Positions 1 to 10,869 of a DNA stretch of 64,000 nucleotides are shown here, in pieces. Numbering within the stretch: position 1 is the stretch's first letter; every line of letters starts with the position of its first letter. The DNA is taken from assembly GCA_015956445.1 (NCBI GenBank), contig WIUZ02000022.1, positions 62,001 to 126,000 of the forward strand, written 5' to 3'. A program made the translations under genes and the position numbers. The DNA is from Thelephora terrestris (Eukaryota > Basidiomycota > Agaricomycetes > Thelephorales > Thelephoraceae). The notes beneath the pieces were generated by a model that ran no database searches, was not told the DNA's origin, and saw only the letters and a program-made list of their open reading frames with translations.

Positions 1-1580
1 GTCCAGGGCCACAGTGGGATCCGTGAGGTTTATCAGACCAAGCCTTGGACGTATCATGAATGTCTGGTTGTTATTTACCGCCTGCGTGTTGAAGGACCCA
101 TTCGCGAAAGGGACGTCATGGGCGAGGACTGTGTACACGTTTCGGAGGAACGGGACACCGAGGATCATGTCAGCAGTACTCGACGAGGATAGAAGTCCGT
201 CGGCAGCCTGGATGGTACCAACGCACGTCTCAGAGGAGATACCTTGGCCAATTGTGAGGTCTAGCGGATGTAGGGGGATGGCCATGCCATTTAAAGAGAT
301 TGTCATGTTCAGTGGGGTTTTGCACGGGACGTAGTCTAAAGGCACATTGTCATTCTGCTGATCGATGGGGGAAAACCAGAGCCACTCACAGTTCTGATCT
401 TGAGCGGGATGGATGTCCAGCGCACCGTAGATACCGTTCGCAATGGTAGATCTCATAAGGATCACGGGTACGCCGGTGTCCAGAACAGCAGTCGGAAAAC
501 CCGAGCCGCTGCTTGATGAACCAATGTTGACCACCCTTGGTTCCCCATCTACGTAGACAGTCACCGCTGTGACACTGATTTCCCAAAACGTTGCACCGTT
601 GCTCCCAGAGACGATGGTAGAATAATGGACTTTGCTTGGGTCGGGGACATAATCAGAGGGATGCCTGCCAATCCCCAATAATGACGGTATTGTAGGAGAA
701 CCAGGGCGTTCGAGGAGGAAGGAAAGGAAACGTGCAGCTGGAGCGCCGTCCATCCCGAAAAGGTTCGACGCCCATGTAGCACCGTCCGCACCGATGGGGT
801 CACCTGCACTGAGTGTGGAAACTATGACCGAGTTGAGAGGCAATGCAAGTCCTAGGATTCCGCTGAATACATCGAGCGGCTCGTCTTGGACAAGATTAGC
901 CGCAGCTAATGGGTGAAAAATTAGGGCGATGCAGCAGGAGAGAAAATCGACTATACCAAGAGCTTGGTGGTCAATAGTGTAACCGCCGATATTGACCTTG
1001 TCCCAGACAATCGGACCAGCCGCATTTCCAGCGATGTAATCAATCTCGAAAGATTGGCCTGTGGCAAGGGAACCAGAGGGGTCGTAGAGACCACCGCCCA
1101 CATTGCCGCAACCTGTGCACGACGTCGAGGCTACCCACTAAATCCACGTGAGATTTAGACTGTGGGAAAAAGCCAAGAAAGACTGACCAAGTCTGAGGAC
1201 CCCGTGTCGAGCTGGAGGGGGAGCTGTTGATTATTCTCCCCAATTGTAACGTTGAGGATGTAGGTGCTGAGGATTGAATTAGCAAGGGATGAAGATCTCG
1301 TGATTCAATTGGAATGTTCGGTAGAAAATGAATAGGTCGTGGATCCTTGTGGAGAAGGTACTCACGCTGAACCAGACTTGGTGTAGACGAACTCGAGGGG
1401 AATAACGATTCCGTCCGCACCGCCAGGACCTTCCGTTGAGGGTGTCTGGAGGTCGCGTAAATTAAGGCGCTGATTACTGCCTTGCGTCTGGGCGGGCATC
1501 TTGAGGCGGTGAAGGGGGAAGTAAGCGAGAGACGACAGTTGGGCGGTGGTGACGCTGGCCAAGGCGAAGAGAGAAGCAAG
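1..1580 (-). CDS. A1-family aspartic peptidase, 3' end outside window
   Basis: Secreted pepsin-like endopeptidase. Both catalytic loops are visible: DTGSSDLW in the N-lobe, whose codons are split by an intron, and AVLDTG in the C-lobe near 490. Other family marks are YILNVTIG before the first loop, the flap-side stretch FEIDYIAG, ILGLAL, YYVPC and ILGVPFLRNVY. At least four introns were resolved, for example 336-389, whose removal converts a poor frame into NYYVPCKTPLNM. The reading frame is still open at base 1, so the C-terminus is missing. A hydrophobic signal-like stretch (PTLLASLFALASVTTAQL) lies upstream of 1550, but its frame has no ATG before a stop near 1635. The first in-frame ATG (MPAQTQ, about 1500) would drop the signal. 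An upstream exon or a lesion is possible. The gene is divergent from the Rho1 gene. Family assignment is secure; the 5' end is not. Confidence 0.85.
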
Positions 1581-1906
1581 GAGAGTAGGGGGTAGTAGTG
1601 GACGAGGGAGTATTTGAGTAAGCTTTGCCCATTAGCACGATGCTGGGGGAGGCGAACGCTCCGCGCCCGCGCCTAGCCTTTGTGTTAGCAGTCACACAGA
1701 CTCGTTACGAATCGGACTACATTCTATAATAAACCGATAACAGACGATAATAAACCAAATAAGCGCCCCCCCTAAAATCCCTCCCAGCGCTGATTCGACA
1801 GGGCAGTGAACCGTGATCCTAGGACGTGACCGTGTGACAGGTCCCCCCTTTTATATTATAAGGAGGCCGCCAACAACGACAACGACTCAGACCATAACCA
1901 CCAACA
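1581..1906. promoter_or_regulatory. Divergent intergenic region, peptidase / rho1
   Basis: This short gap separates the minus-strand peptidase from the plus-strand rho1. An AT-rich TATA-like stretch (ttttatattataagg, about 1849-1863) lies about 45 nt upstream of the rho1 ATG. It is preceded by a C-rich run and followed by a CAAC-rich leader. No other element is recognisable. Confidence 0.4.
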
Positions 1907-2718
1907 ATGGCTGAGATCAGAAGGAAACTCGTCATCGTTGGCGATGGTGCTTGCGGCAAGGTATGCCATCTCAATCATCCTTCCCTTAACCGCACCTCAC
2001 CTACTTGTCCCCTAGACTTGCCTGTTGATAGTCTTCTCGAAAGGCACATTCCCAGAGGTTATATCAACCCTCCTTCGCGCTCCCAGAAACTGACGGTCCC
2101 ATCGCTAACTAGGTCTATGTTCCCACTGTGTTCGAGAACTACGTTGCAGATGTAGAGGTTGATGGAAAACACGTTGAACTCGCCTTGTGGGATACCGCCG
2201 GCCAAGAAGATTACGACCGCCTCCGTCCACTAAGCTACCCAGACTCTCACGTCATCCTCATCTGTTTTGCCCTCGACTCACCAGATACTCTAGACAACGT
2301 TCAAGAGAAGGTCCGTTTCCGCAGCCTCGTTATCCTTGTATTATTTTATGACTCAACCCGCCTTCAGTGGATTTCCGAGGTGCATCACTTTTGCCCTGGT
2401 CTACCCGTCGTCCTCGTTGGCTGCAAGAAGGATCTCAGACGTGATCCTCGAGTCATTGAGGAACTCAGGAGGACCAACCAGCGACCTGTCACTCCTGAAG
2501 AGGTACGACGAGCTTCTGTCGTTTTTGATGATCGATCACTTATGCATATGCGCTATTAGGGTACGGCTGTAGCCCAAAAGATCGGCGCCAGAAACTATTT
2601 GGAGTGTTCAGCTAGGACCGGTGAGGGCGTCAGGGAAGTCTTCCAGTACGCGACTCGCGCGGCTCTTCTTACCCGTAATCGAGGGAGGAAGAAGTCCGGT
2701 GGGTGCCTCGTGATCTAA
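1907..2718 (+). CDS. rho1: Rho-family small GTPase, Rho1/RhoA type
   Basis: Membrane-tethered GTPase. In fungi Rho1 activates 1,3-beta-glucan synthase and the Pkc1 cell-wall integrity pathway. Five exons close in frame to 195 aa: 1907-1960, 2016-2057, 2113-2310, 2368-2502 and 2560-2718. Visible motifs are the P-loop GDGACGKT (split by intron 1), switch [11 protein letters not shown], switch [19 protein letters not shown], the guanine-specificity motif GCKKDL and ECSAR. The Rho insert region ([22 protein letters not shown]) is present. The tail is basic (NRGRKKSGG) and ends in CLVI, a CAAX box for C-terminal prenylation. The start is the only ATG that fits the family N-terminus ([18 protein letters not shown]). 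Length matches the usual 190-195 aa. Rho1 rather than another Rho paralogue is inferred from overall sequence. Confidence 0.96.
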
Positions 2719-3040
2719 GTCGTTAGGGGTGATAGTTATCGCGAGACTTTCCTCATACCCTTTCTCTCCGCCTCTCTTTCTCATGTCGTTCCTACATTCT
2801 GCGAGGAGCGCCATTCGCCGTTGCCCTGTCATCTGTGTACTCTTTACTACACGAGTTTCCATGTGTCCCGCTTCAGTACTCTTCTCTGCAATACATATAT
2901 CCTGTCACGCTGCTACCTCAACCGTGGTGTCCATATTCGTGCTCGTGATGATCGAGGAGGGAATGGAAGGGCGCTTACGGCCTCTAAGCCACCAAATTTG
3001 CCATAGATAGTGACGTGAGGTTTCTATACCTGGTTCATTG
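2719..3040. other. Intergenic, rho1 3' side to F-box gene
   Basis: About 320 nt, presumably the rho1 3'UTR and the upstream region of the next gene. Pyrimidine-rich around 2745-2800. No gene or repeat seen. Confidence 0.5.
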
Positions 3041-4802
3041 ATGACCACCACGACGCAGCCAGGAGGTGTCCAGCGGGAGGAGGCTCTCAACGATCCCGAC
3101 GGCCCTGCCACACTGTCGCCGTATGTTTCATCACGAGGACGCACAAACGATTAGTAATTCAATTTGCAGGCAAATCGCCGTCAATGGGGACCTCTGGGAC
3201 ATAATCAGGAAGACCACTCACAACTCACGACCCCCTATATTCCGAGTACCCCCAGAAGTTCTCGAGGCTATCTTCCTTCGACTCCTGGAGGCAATCAGGG
3301 CTTCTAGTCCTCATGGGACCGCAGAGCCCGGATCTTTCAATTTTCTTTTCGTCTGTCGCCACTGGTACGAGGTCGCAATTGATTCTCAGAACCTGTGGCG
3401 CTGTTGGGATAGCAAGGCCGAACGTTGGACGACCTTTCTTGGACGTTCAAAACGGGCCCCGCTCCACCTCCACTTCTTTTCCGACTCAAACTCCGCACAT
3501 TGCTGGGATAACAAGACCACCAAAGCGGCAGCGGAAATGTTCCAGAATTTCGAGGTCCAGAGCCGTTTCGTCGACGTGGATTTTCACGGAACGAGCTACT
3601 TTGTGGATATGTACCTCCGGTTGTCTAAACGCTGGTCTCGTCCAGAACACCCCTCTCCACTGAAATCTCTCCGCTTGAGACCAGTCGCTAACCCCATCGC
3701 CCACAACGCTTTACAAACTCCTCCCATCATCGTCCCCGACCACTACCTGCTGAAGCTCTTCCCCGAGCTCGACGAACTTGAGCTCCGCGATTGTAGATGC
3801 GATTGGGACGCTCCAATATTTTACACATCCTCCCTCAGGCGTCTTGCCATCGTCGGCAGAGGCCCTTTCTGCAGCCCCAAGATGCCACAGATCGAATCCA
3901 TGATCTATTGTAATCGAGCCCTAGACCACCTCGAACTCAGCGCGCCCACGGGTTGCCAGCCGTCCGAAACGCAAAGCCCATCCCTTCCGTTCCTCCGCAC
4001 TCTCGGAGTGTCCGGGAAGCTTCCTGACGCTATGAAGCTTCTGCAATACCTCGATTCCCCGAGGACGCTTGAACGTCTCGACCTCGTCTTGACAACCGAC
4101 GCATCTGGAGAACTCGAATTTGGAGGGGCGTTCCTTCGGGGATTCCACGCTCAAAGGGCCGCTATTCGCTGGGTAGACGTCGAGTTGAAGAATTTCTCCA
4201 TTGTCGTCAGGAGCTTCACCTCCACAGATAAGGCCGCCGTACCCTTCTCCGTCATCGAAATCGTTCAAGACTTTGACCGCACACCACCGACAGGGACCAC
4301 TGAGCTTTGGCAGAAGCTGAACGTTAACGCCGCGTGCAGCGCGGCACTTCCACTGGAAAGCGTCGAGAAGCTTTCTATTCGGGGCGGAGGGCAGTACAAA
4401 GCCGGGTGGTCCCAGGACGTCATCGAGCTCCTCGAGGTCATCTCCCCTACCCTGGCAGAGATCGAGGCTTTCGGCAACTACATATCAAGCGGCATAGTGG
4501 AGGCGCTGATGCTATTTCCGACCCGGGACACCCGAGATTATGGGTTTAGCTCCTCAAATTCCCAGCTACTCAACCTGAATTACCTCAGGCTGGTTGGTGT
4601 GGACCTAGAAGGGCCTAGTATAGAAGAAGCGCCCGTCCCTTTCCACCGTTTGCTAGGATATTGGATCCATAACTGTCGAAATACGGTGCCTGGGCTCGGC
4701 GTTGGACGATTGAAGTTAGAGATTCACAATAGTGGGTCTTACGACACGGACGATGGTTGTAAGCTCCTTCCACTTTTCGAGGTAACGAGAGAGTTCGTTT
4801 GA
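3041..4802 (+). CDS. F-box protein, agaricomycete expanded family
   Basis: Predicted substrate-receptor subunit of an SCF ubiquitin ligase. The F-box-like segment is PPIFRVPPEVLEAIFLRLL followed by FNFLFVCRHWYEVAIDSQNLW, which is the usual LP-x-E-[IV]-x-x-x-[IV]-F...V-C-x-x-W pattern of basidiomycete F-box proteins. A long leucine-rich C-terminal region follows without crisp repeats. The start was chosen at 3041 (MTTTTQPGG...). Exon 1 is 3041-3120, and an intron at 3121-3169 joins CC|G in frame to QIAVNGDLWDIIRKTT. Exon 2 then stays open to TGA at 4800-4802. A GT...AG pair at 4783-4816 could remove the last codons and end the protein three residues later (FEHP), so the C-terminus is ambiguous. 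The substrate is unknown. A second family member lies at 36.4 kb. Confidence 0.8.
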
Positions 4803-5191
4803 CATCAATTTTCAGCACCCGTGATGGCCGACCTGCAGGCAATTCGAGAGCTTGTCGACGAACTATACGTAGGGGACTCCGCCTAGCAGAGTCTACAGCA
4901 TCTCATACGGTAAGTGGTCTCCACCTCTGGGTTGCCGACCAGATCAGTTCGCTTTTCGTGATATGTCGCTGTAGCATGATCACTGCTCTCCATGCATGTG
5001 CCAAAGGCTGTGGAATTGATCCCTGCTGATGGAAATTCTGAACTGGTGGTGTTACATCACTGACACTCAAAATACAAATTGTGTTCGGCCTAAAACCGAA
5101 CTTAAACCTCTTTCCTGTTAGCCATACACCTCTGATCGTGGGGGCATCAGGGTGATGACCTCAACGTTCTCGCTTATTCACTTCTTTGTAC
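4803..5191. other. Convergent intergenic region
   Basis: About 390 nt between the 3' ends of the F-box gene and the GH15 gene. No coding signal or repeat is recognisable. Confidence 0.5.
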
Positions 5192-8100
5192 TTAGACCTT
5201 GTACTTGGCCAAAGTTCTTGATAAATTGAACGCGGTGGAGATAAGGGTGACATGACTATCATCGAAGCAGGATCAGAACAAACGTCCACGAAAGGAGGAG
5301 CGGACCTACGTGAAGCCTTGGACAGCATTCCCTAATGCCTCTCCTGAAGTAGAGATCTCCTCCGTGCACAGACCGACGTGATTCAAGTATTGCAAGAAGT
5401 CCTCGAACATTGTTACGGCCTTTGACAGCATCCCTTTGTCGTACTCCCCGGCGCGGGTCAACGCCTCGATAGCCCTTGTGACCAAGCATTAGGAACGAAG
5501 AAGGCAGGCTAGGAATCTGAGGAGCGATGTCACGCACCACAGGGTACACAAGCAGAAGGTGCCCTCTTCACCACCGACGCCGTCGTCGGCCTTTGTAACA
5601 TCGTATCGGTACACGAGACCCTGGGCAGAGACATTGTGAGCCACCGAAGTCGAATCTAGCATTGGAAGCAACTCACATTCGACGTCAAGCCTCCCCTCTC
5701 CGGGCTCTTCAGGACGGCCTTGAGGGTGCTCAAGAACCTTGGATCAGATGGGTTCATGAAGAACACGAGCGGCATGATCATGACACTCGAATCCAGCACA
5801 TCCGTTTCCTCGTACGACTGCCCAAAAATCTGCAGATCCTTGTTCCACGCCTTGTGCATGATTTGTTCATAGAGTTCATCTCTAGCTGTGATCCACTCGT
5901 TCCTGTGCGGACAGGGGAGGGAACGTTTGTCTGCGAGTCGTAGCCCTGGGGTACGGGTCGAGAGGATAAACAAGGGTTGAATTAGCATGGCGATGGTAAA
6001 AGTGACGGACCTCGGTCAAGAGCGACCCTGAACGTGCGGGTGATGGTAAGCTTCTATATAAACCTCCGGGCGTAATTGACCAGAACAAACCATAACATAA
6101 TCTAAGAGGCGCGTGAATTGAGCTCAGGGCTTGACTCGGCAGATGGTACTCACTTTGGAGTACTGGGGCCCAAGGGAATCCATGCGATAGTCAGCCACAG
6201 AAGATGGCGAATGTAGAGAAATTACTGACGGTGAAGTGTCTGTGTTTGTTTCGGACCTCCCTAAAACACCCGCAAGGCATTCAGCGCGAGGCAAAGACCA
6301 ACACTGGAGGGGAGCATCTGAGGTGAGCACACACCAGATAGACCTGCATGCACGGAAACAGCTGTTAGTAAAAATGCCACGAGACCATGGAAGACTTACA
6401 GGTCTGGTTCGTTACAAATCTTCACAACATCTGGACAGCATTGTCAAGGACGTGAAAAAGGGGCGCCGAGGACAGACATACAATCCACCCTAGACGACGA
6501 TTTAGGATCAACGTGGGGGTGAAGGAAAATCCGACGGTTCTCACAGTTCTCGCACTGCCACCCTGTCGGTCGTCAGGGGTAAGAATGAGCGCTCTCCATC
6601 AAATCAGGAACACACAAGAAGGAAGGCTGTGCCCCCTTACCATGTGTCATAAGACTTTACAAAGGGGCTGTGAGCGGTACTGAAAAAAAAACGGCAACGA
6701 AACCAACGCACCAAAGGCCTCCCATATTTCTGGCTCAGGTATATACAATCCATCCTGAGGCAGAAAGAGTGTGAGTGGGGCTGAAGTTGATAGACATGTC
6801 AACGGGGTGATCCAAGAAGGCCGGGGAACGAACACGGACCGGAAGGAACGCCAAGATGTTGCATTTACAGTTCACCATAGATATCCTGAGATGATCAGTG
6901 ACAAAGGCCTTCAGTGGGTATTCTGGAGCGGAGCGGACAGGAGGCAGTGCAAGAGGCGTTCCAGGACAGCCAAGAAAGGAAATTTACCAGCTGGATGTGA
7001 TCGATTGCGCCATTGCCAATCCTATGGGCGTTACGGATTAGCGTCGGGGAAAACGGTTGCCAAGAACAGCACAGGTACACGGCATAGGAATGGTGAGGTA
7101 AAAAGGAGCGACTGACCTGACCGGTTTCGAGCCCTTGTGGCCGTCGAGATGTAACAGCTCTTCCTCTGGGAAGGTCTTCTCGCCTGGAACTTCGGTCAAG
7201 ATGCGGTGGTAAGGACTTGAGGGAGAAACTTACCGTGGATTGTATACATGATCTGCAAAGAACCGTCAGGATTCTTGTGCTTGAGGCGTTCAAAAATAAA
7301 ATCCATATAGGCTGTGGTTGCATTAGTTTCTAGTGAAGGGGGTTGAGGAAGAGCGAGTACCGTTCGCCTCGTAAGTGTAACCCAAGCGGATGAGAGCATA
7401 AAGGGTGAATGAAGAATCTCTGATCCAAGATGCTCGGTAATCCCAGTTCCTCCCGCCACCGATGAATTCCGGAAGCGAAAAGGTAGGACTGGCCACAACG
7501 GCCCCGGTGGGTTCATAAATTAGGAGTTTCAGAGCCAAAGCGCTCCTATTGACGGCTTCCTTCCACGATCCGGTGTAGGTGGATCGGCGAATCCAGTTTA
7601 CCCAATATTGGTTTGTGGTCTGGATGGAGAATTGAATGATAAAAACTGTGCTTTTTGGGTGGCACTCACGGTAAAAAGCTCAGAAAGGAGTTCAGCGGTA
7701 AGCAAAGGGTCATCTGCAGCCCTCAATTTTGAGGCACCAGATACGAGAGTCTTGTAGTCAATTCCCAACTCTTCTGCGACTTTCGGACTAGGGATAACCT
7801 TTTGGAGGGCCTGTTCCATTCCTAGGCCGGGGGACTGAGATTCGAGATCTCGTTTGACTTGAGAAGGGGAAATGGATCTGAGGACAAAGGTAACGACCTG
7901 GCCTTCGATGAGGTTGAGGTCAATGGATGCGGAGAGACCGAGATGGCCTCTTTTTGTCAAATCCAAGAGTTGAATGTCGACCTCAGGAGCGGGAACGCCG
8001 TCGATTACACTCTCAGAGATGTACCTGAAGTCGAGGGAGAGGTTTTCGGAGACAAAAAGGGCCTTGTTGTGAGGTGGGGTGCGGTCGAGACAGCCAGGAA

Positions 8101-8818
8101 CAGAGTGATCTGGGAGAATGTGGGTATCGTGCTTATCACGAGCATAATTGAATGCAGGTGCGACTTGGACTTTGAGGGGAAAGACACCACGGATTACCTG
8201 AACGAGTGAGATGATGATGGCGATCGAAGTAGAGGAATGATTTACCTCGACTCTGCGGATTAACCAGCGCAAAGGGGGATGACCAGAGTTGGTAGAAGAT
8301 TGGCGCGGAAGGAAATCTGCGACTTGGACGACACCACCCTCGTTGAGGAACTTCGTTTGAAGGATCTGAAAGGACGGGGATATTGAACTCTGATGGGGTG
8401 TAAGAGAGTGAGGGTACATACGTTGGAGGACGGGAGGTAGCTTTGCTTGGTGGAGAAGTCTACGGCCGGAGTGATAGAGAAGTGACCGCCCTTGTCCTTG
8501 TCGAGGATGCGAGCGAAGATAGAGGGGGAGTCGAAATCGGGAACGCAATAGGACTCGACTGGAGAACGAGAGTTAGGGGTTGGGAGGGTATCTGAATTTA
8601 GTTGAGCGCACCTGAGCCGTCGGAGCTGACCTGGGGAGGGAATCAAGGATCAGGCGGGGAGAAAGAGACGTGGTCGCTCACCAGTGCCGCCGTTCTCAGA
8701 TTTCCGATGCTGTGAGGCGATGATGTCGGTCAGCGGAGATGAAGAGGAGTTGTAGATTTACCTACAGTCCGTGGTCAGAGATGGAGGTGTACCCTCTGTC
8801 TTCGTGCTTGTCTTCCAT
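5192..8818 (-). CDS. GH15 glucoamylase / trehalase-like glycoside hydrolase
   Basis: Inverting alpha-glucosidase of the GH15 family, of the type with an N-terminal beta-sandwich domain. The N-terminus starts at 8818 ([17 protein letters not shown]). After splicing it reads [35 protein letters not shown]. The catalytic (alpha/alpha)6 region shows [53 protein letters not shown] (general acid region) and LCTEEIS (general base region), followed by [13 protein letters not shown]. The last exon ends LAKYKV-stop at 5192. Many introns are present, including exons of 11 nt (6091-6101, IMLW) and 17 nt (6011-6027, VALDRG). I could not assign about 480 nt near 6170-6650 to exons, so the middle of the model is incomplete. 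Cytosolic location is inferred from the lack of a signal peptide. Substrate (trehalose, glycogen or other glucan) is open. Confidence 0.85.
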
Positions 8819-9095
8819 CCTGGCCGTTGTGTAGAGAGAGTGAGATTGAGCGCGCAAGCAAGGTGCTTACTACACAGTCGGACATCGGTGGCCAACAGGG
8901 GAACGAAATCAACTCTCGCCTGTTCTCACGAGACCATAGGTCGATCTGAAACAACCTCTGGATTTCACCGCCCAGAGTAACCGACGGCCTCGCCCTGACA
9001 CAGAGCTGTGCTCCCCATTCGAAAATTTATTTAAATCATCTGCTCCCTCACTTCTCTTTCCCCTCATCCTCTTCCTCCCCTTTCCCCTCTTAACG
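8819..9095. promoter_or_regulatory. Divergent promoter, GH15 / cupin
   Basis: A 277-nt gap between divergent start codons. Just before the cupin ATG it has a strong pyrimidine tract (about 9040-9090, CTCTTTCCCCTCATCC-like), typical of efficiently transcribed basidiomycete promoters. No canonical TATA box is obvious. Confidence 0.35.
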
Positions 9096-10533
9096 ATGAT
9101 CTCACGGTTCTTCATCCTCTCCGCAATCGCTTTCTCTAGCGTCGCCGCCCAGGCTCAGCTCATCTCAGAGCTCTTGGACCTCCCCACCGATATCTCCAGA
9201 ATCGCTATCCTCCCTGATGCCGCTTTCAAGTTTGATTTCGTGAACGATATCCCCGCCAGGACCACCGGCGCAGCTGGTTTCTCCTCCTCCGCCAACTCTG
9301 AGACCATGCCCGCCACTATCGGAAACGATATCTCAATCAGTACGCGAGTCGTTTGCGCCCCGCCCATCCCAATTGACGCGCCCTTGTTCCACAGCTGCCG
9401 GTTTCCTCGGCCCATGTGGTTTCAATACCCCCCACACCCATCCGAGGTCCCCAGAGTTCAATTTCGTTACTAACGGCTCCCTCATCACCGGCATGATCCC
9501 CGAGAACGGCGCCCAATATGTCTTCAACGAAGTCTTCACCGACCAGGCCACTCTCTTCCCCGAGGGCGCCATTCATTTCGAGTACAACGACCGTTGCGAG
9601 CCCGTAACCTTCGTCGCCTTCTTCAGGGATTCTTTCCCAGGCGTAAAGTGAGTTTTCCCCCTTATCTCCATTATCGACCCCGCTCACCTCCTTTCTTCAG
9701 CCAAATGTCAGTGTGACCTGCCGCGTGTTCGGAACCTTCATTTGACTAACCCCAATTTTTCCCTTTCCCTTCTTAGCGCTCAACGATGTACGTCTATCAT
9801 TTTCCCCCTTATCTCCTCGATCTCCCCTGAGCCAGGTCGCTTACATCTTCCGTTTTCTCACAGTCTTCGGTTTCCCCTCCGATGTGCTCTCTGCTGCTCT
9901 TGGCATTGATGAGTCCGAGGTCCAGAAAATTGCCAAACAGGTTTGCTCCCTCTTACGTCCCATCTACGATCGTCATCTGACCCCTTGATTTCACAGATCC
10001 CCGATAACGTCGCCTTCGCTCTTCAGGAATGCACCACGCGCTGTGGTATCAGCCGTGCTAATCAGCCCACTAAACAGCTCGAATCCCTCGTCGCAGCCGG
10101 GCCCGCTTCCAACTCGACTAACACACCCCCTAACTCTACCACGACCACCACGACCACTCCCCCCAGCACTAACAACACCAACACCAACACCACCACCAAT
10201 TCTAACAACTCCACCAACATCAAGCCCAACAGCACCACCAACGCCATCAGCAACGGCAACGATGTGACGGGTAACCTTGACGTGGCGGGAGACGATCAGA
10301 ACAAGGGTCTCATCATTGGCCTTATCGCCGCCGTCGGTGTCATGGGTCTCGGATACATCGTCATCGCTGTGCTCGCCCTCTTCCGCCGCCGCAAGGGTGG
10401 AAAGGGAACCGCTCGTGGTTATGTCAGGACAGGGGAGACCTTCGCTCCTGGTGGCGTGTACGACAGTGAGAAGTATGAGCTGCCGAGCGAACATTTGAGG
10501 ACCCCTTACGATCCCCCCTCGGGATCTCACTGA
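9096..10533 (+). CDS. Membrane-anchored germin-type cupin protein
   Basis: Secreted single-domain cupin tethered by a C-terminal helix. Exons are 9096-9339, 9395-9647, 9777-9787, 9864-9940 and 9997-10533. Residues 1-20 are a signal peptide (MISRFFILSAIAFSSVAAQA). Cupin motif 1 reads GFNTPHTHPRSPEFNFVTNG with the metal ligands His, His and Glu. Motif 2 is LFPEGAIHFEYND with the further His. A Thr/Asn/Ser/Pro-rich stalk (about 10110-10255) is probably glycosylated. A membrane helix near 10310-10385 (IIGLIAAVGVMGLGYIVIAV) is followed by a basic cytoplasmic stretch (FRRRKGGKG) and a short tail. Exon 3 is only 11 nt; without it the reading frame breaks. Enzymatic activity cannot be read from the sequence. 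Known relatives include spherulins and germin-like proteins. Confidence 0.82.
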
Positions 10534-10869
10534 GCGCTCTCCTCACTCCGCGGGTGATGAAGTGTGTAGGAGTGTACTGTTAAAACCGGACTGCTTTGTT
10601 CTACTCAGGTTGCCATCGTATAGTTTAATCCCACCTTGTTTGTTCTGGCTTATTTAATCATCATGAAAATGCTACGCGCAACTGTTTGTTGGGCGCCATC
10701 ATTCCACACTGCCTCCAATTTATCAAGCCCGCCCATCAAATATCCAACCGTGTTCACTCAGTGACCCACGCTGTTTGGCAAAGATCCTCTTGGCACGTCA
10801 CTAACCGGAAGAGTCCAAATTGGTGGTGTGCAAATCCATTACTACTCCGCTTCTGGTACTGCAAGGTCC
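10534..10869. other. Intergenic region
   Basis: About 340 nt between the 3' end of the cupin gene and the degraded CCT3 3' end. A T-rich stretch at 10590-10660 may belong to the cupin 3'UTR. Nothing else recognised. Confidence 0.45.

Noticed and set aside
1040-1579. 179-codon minus-strand ORF as a separate gene
   Set aside because: It reads through two introns of the aspartic peptidase in the wrong frame.
9991-10530. 179-codon minus-strand ORF across the cupin gene
   Set aside because: It is the antisense shadow of the low-complexity Thr/Asn stalk and membrane segment. It has no domain, and the plus strand has a complete spliced model.
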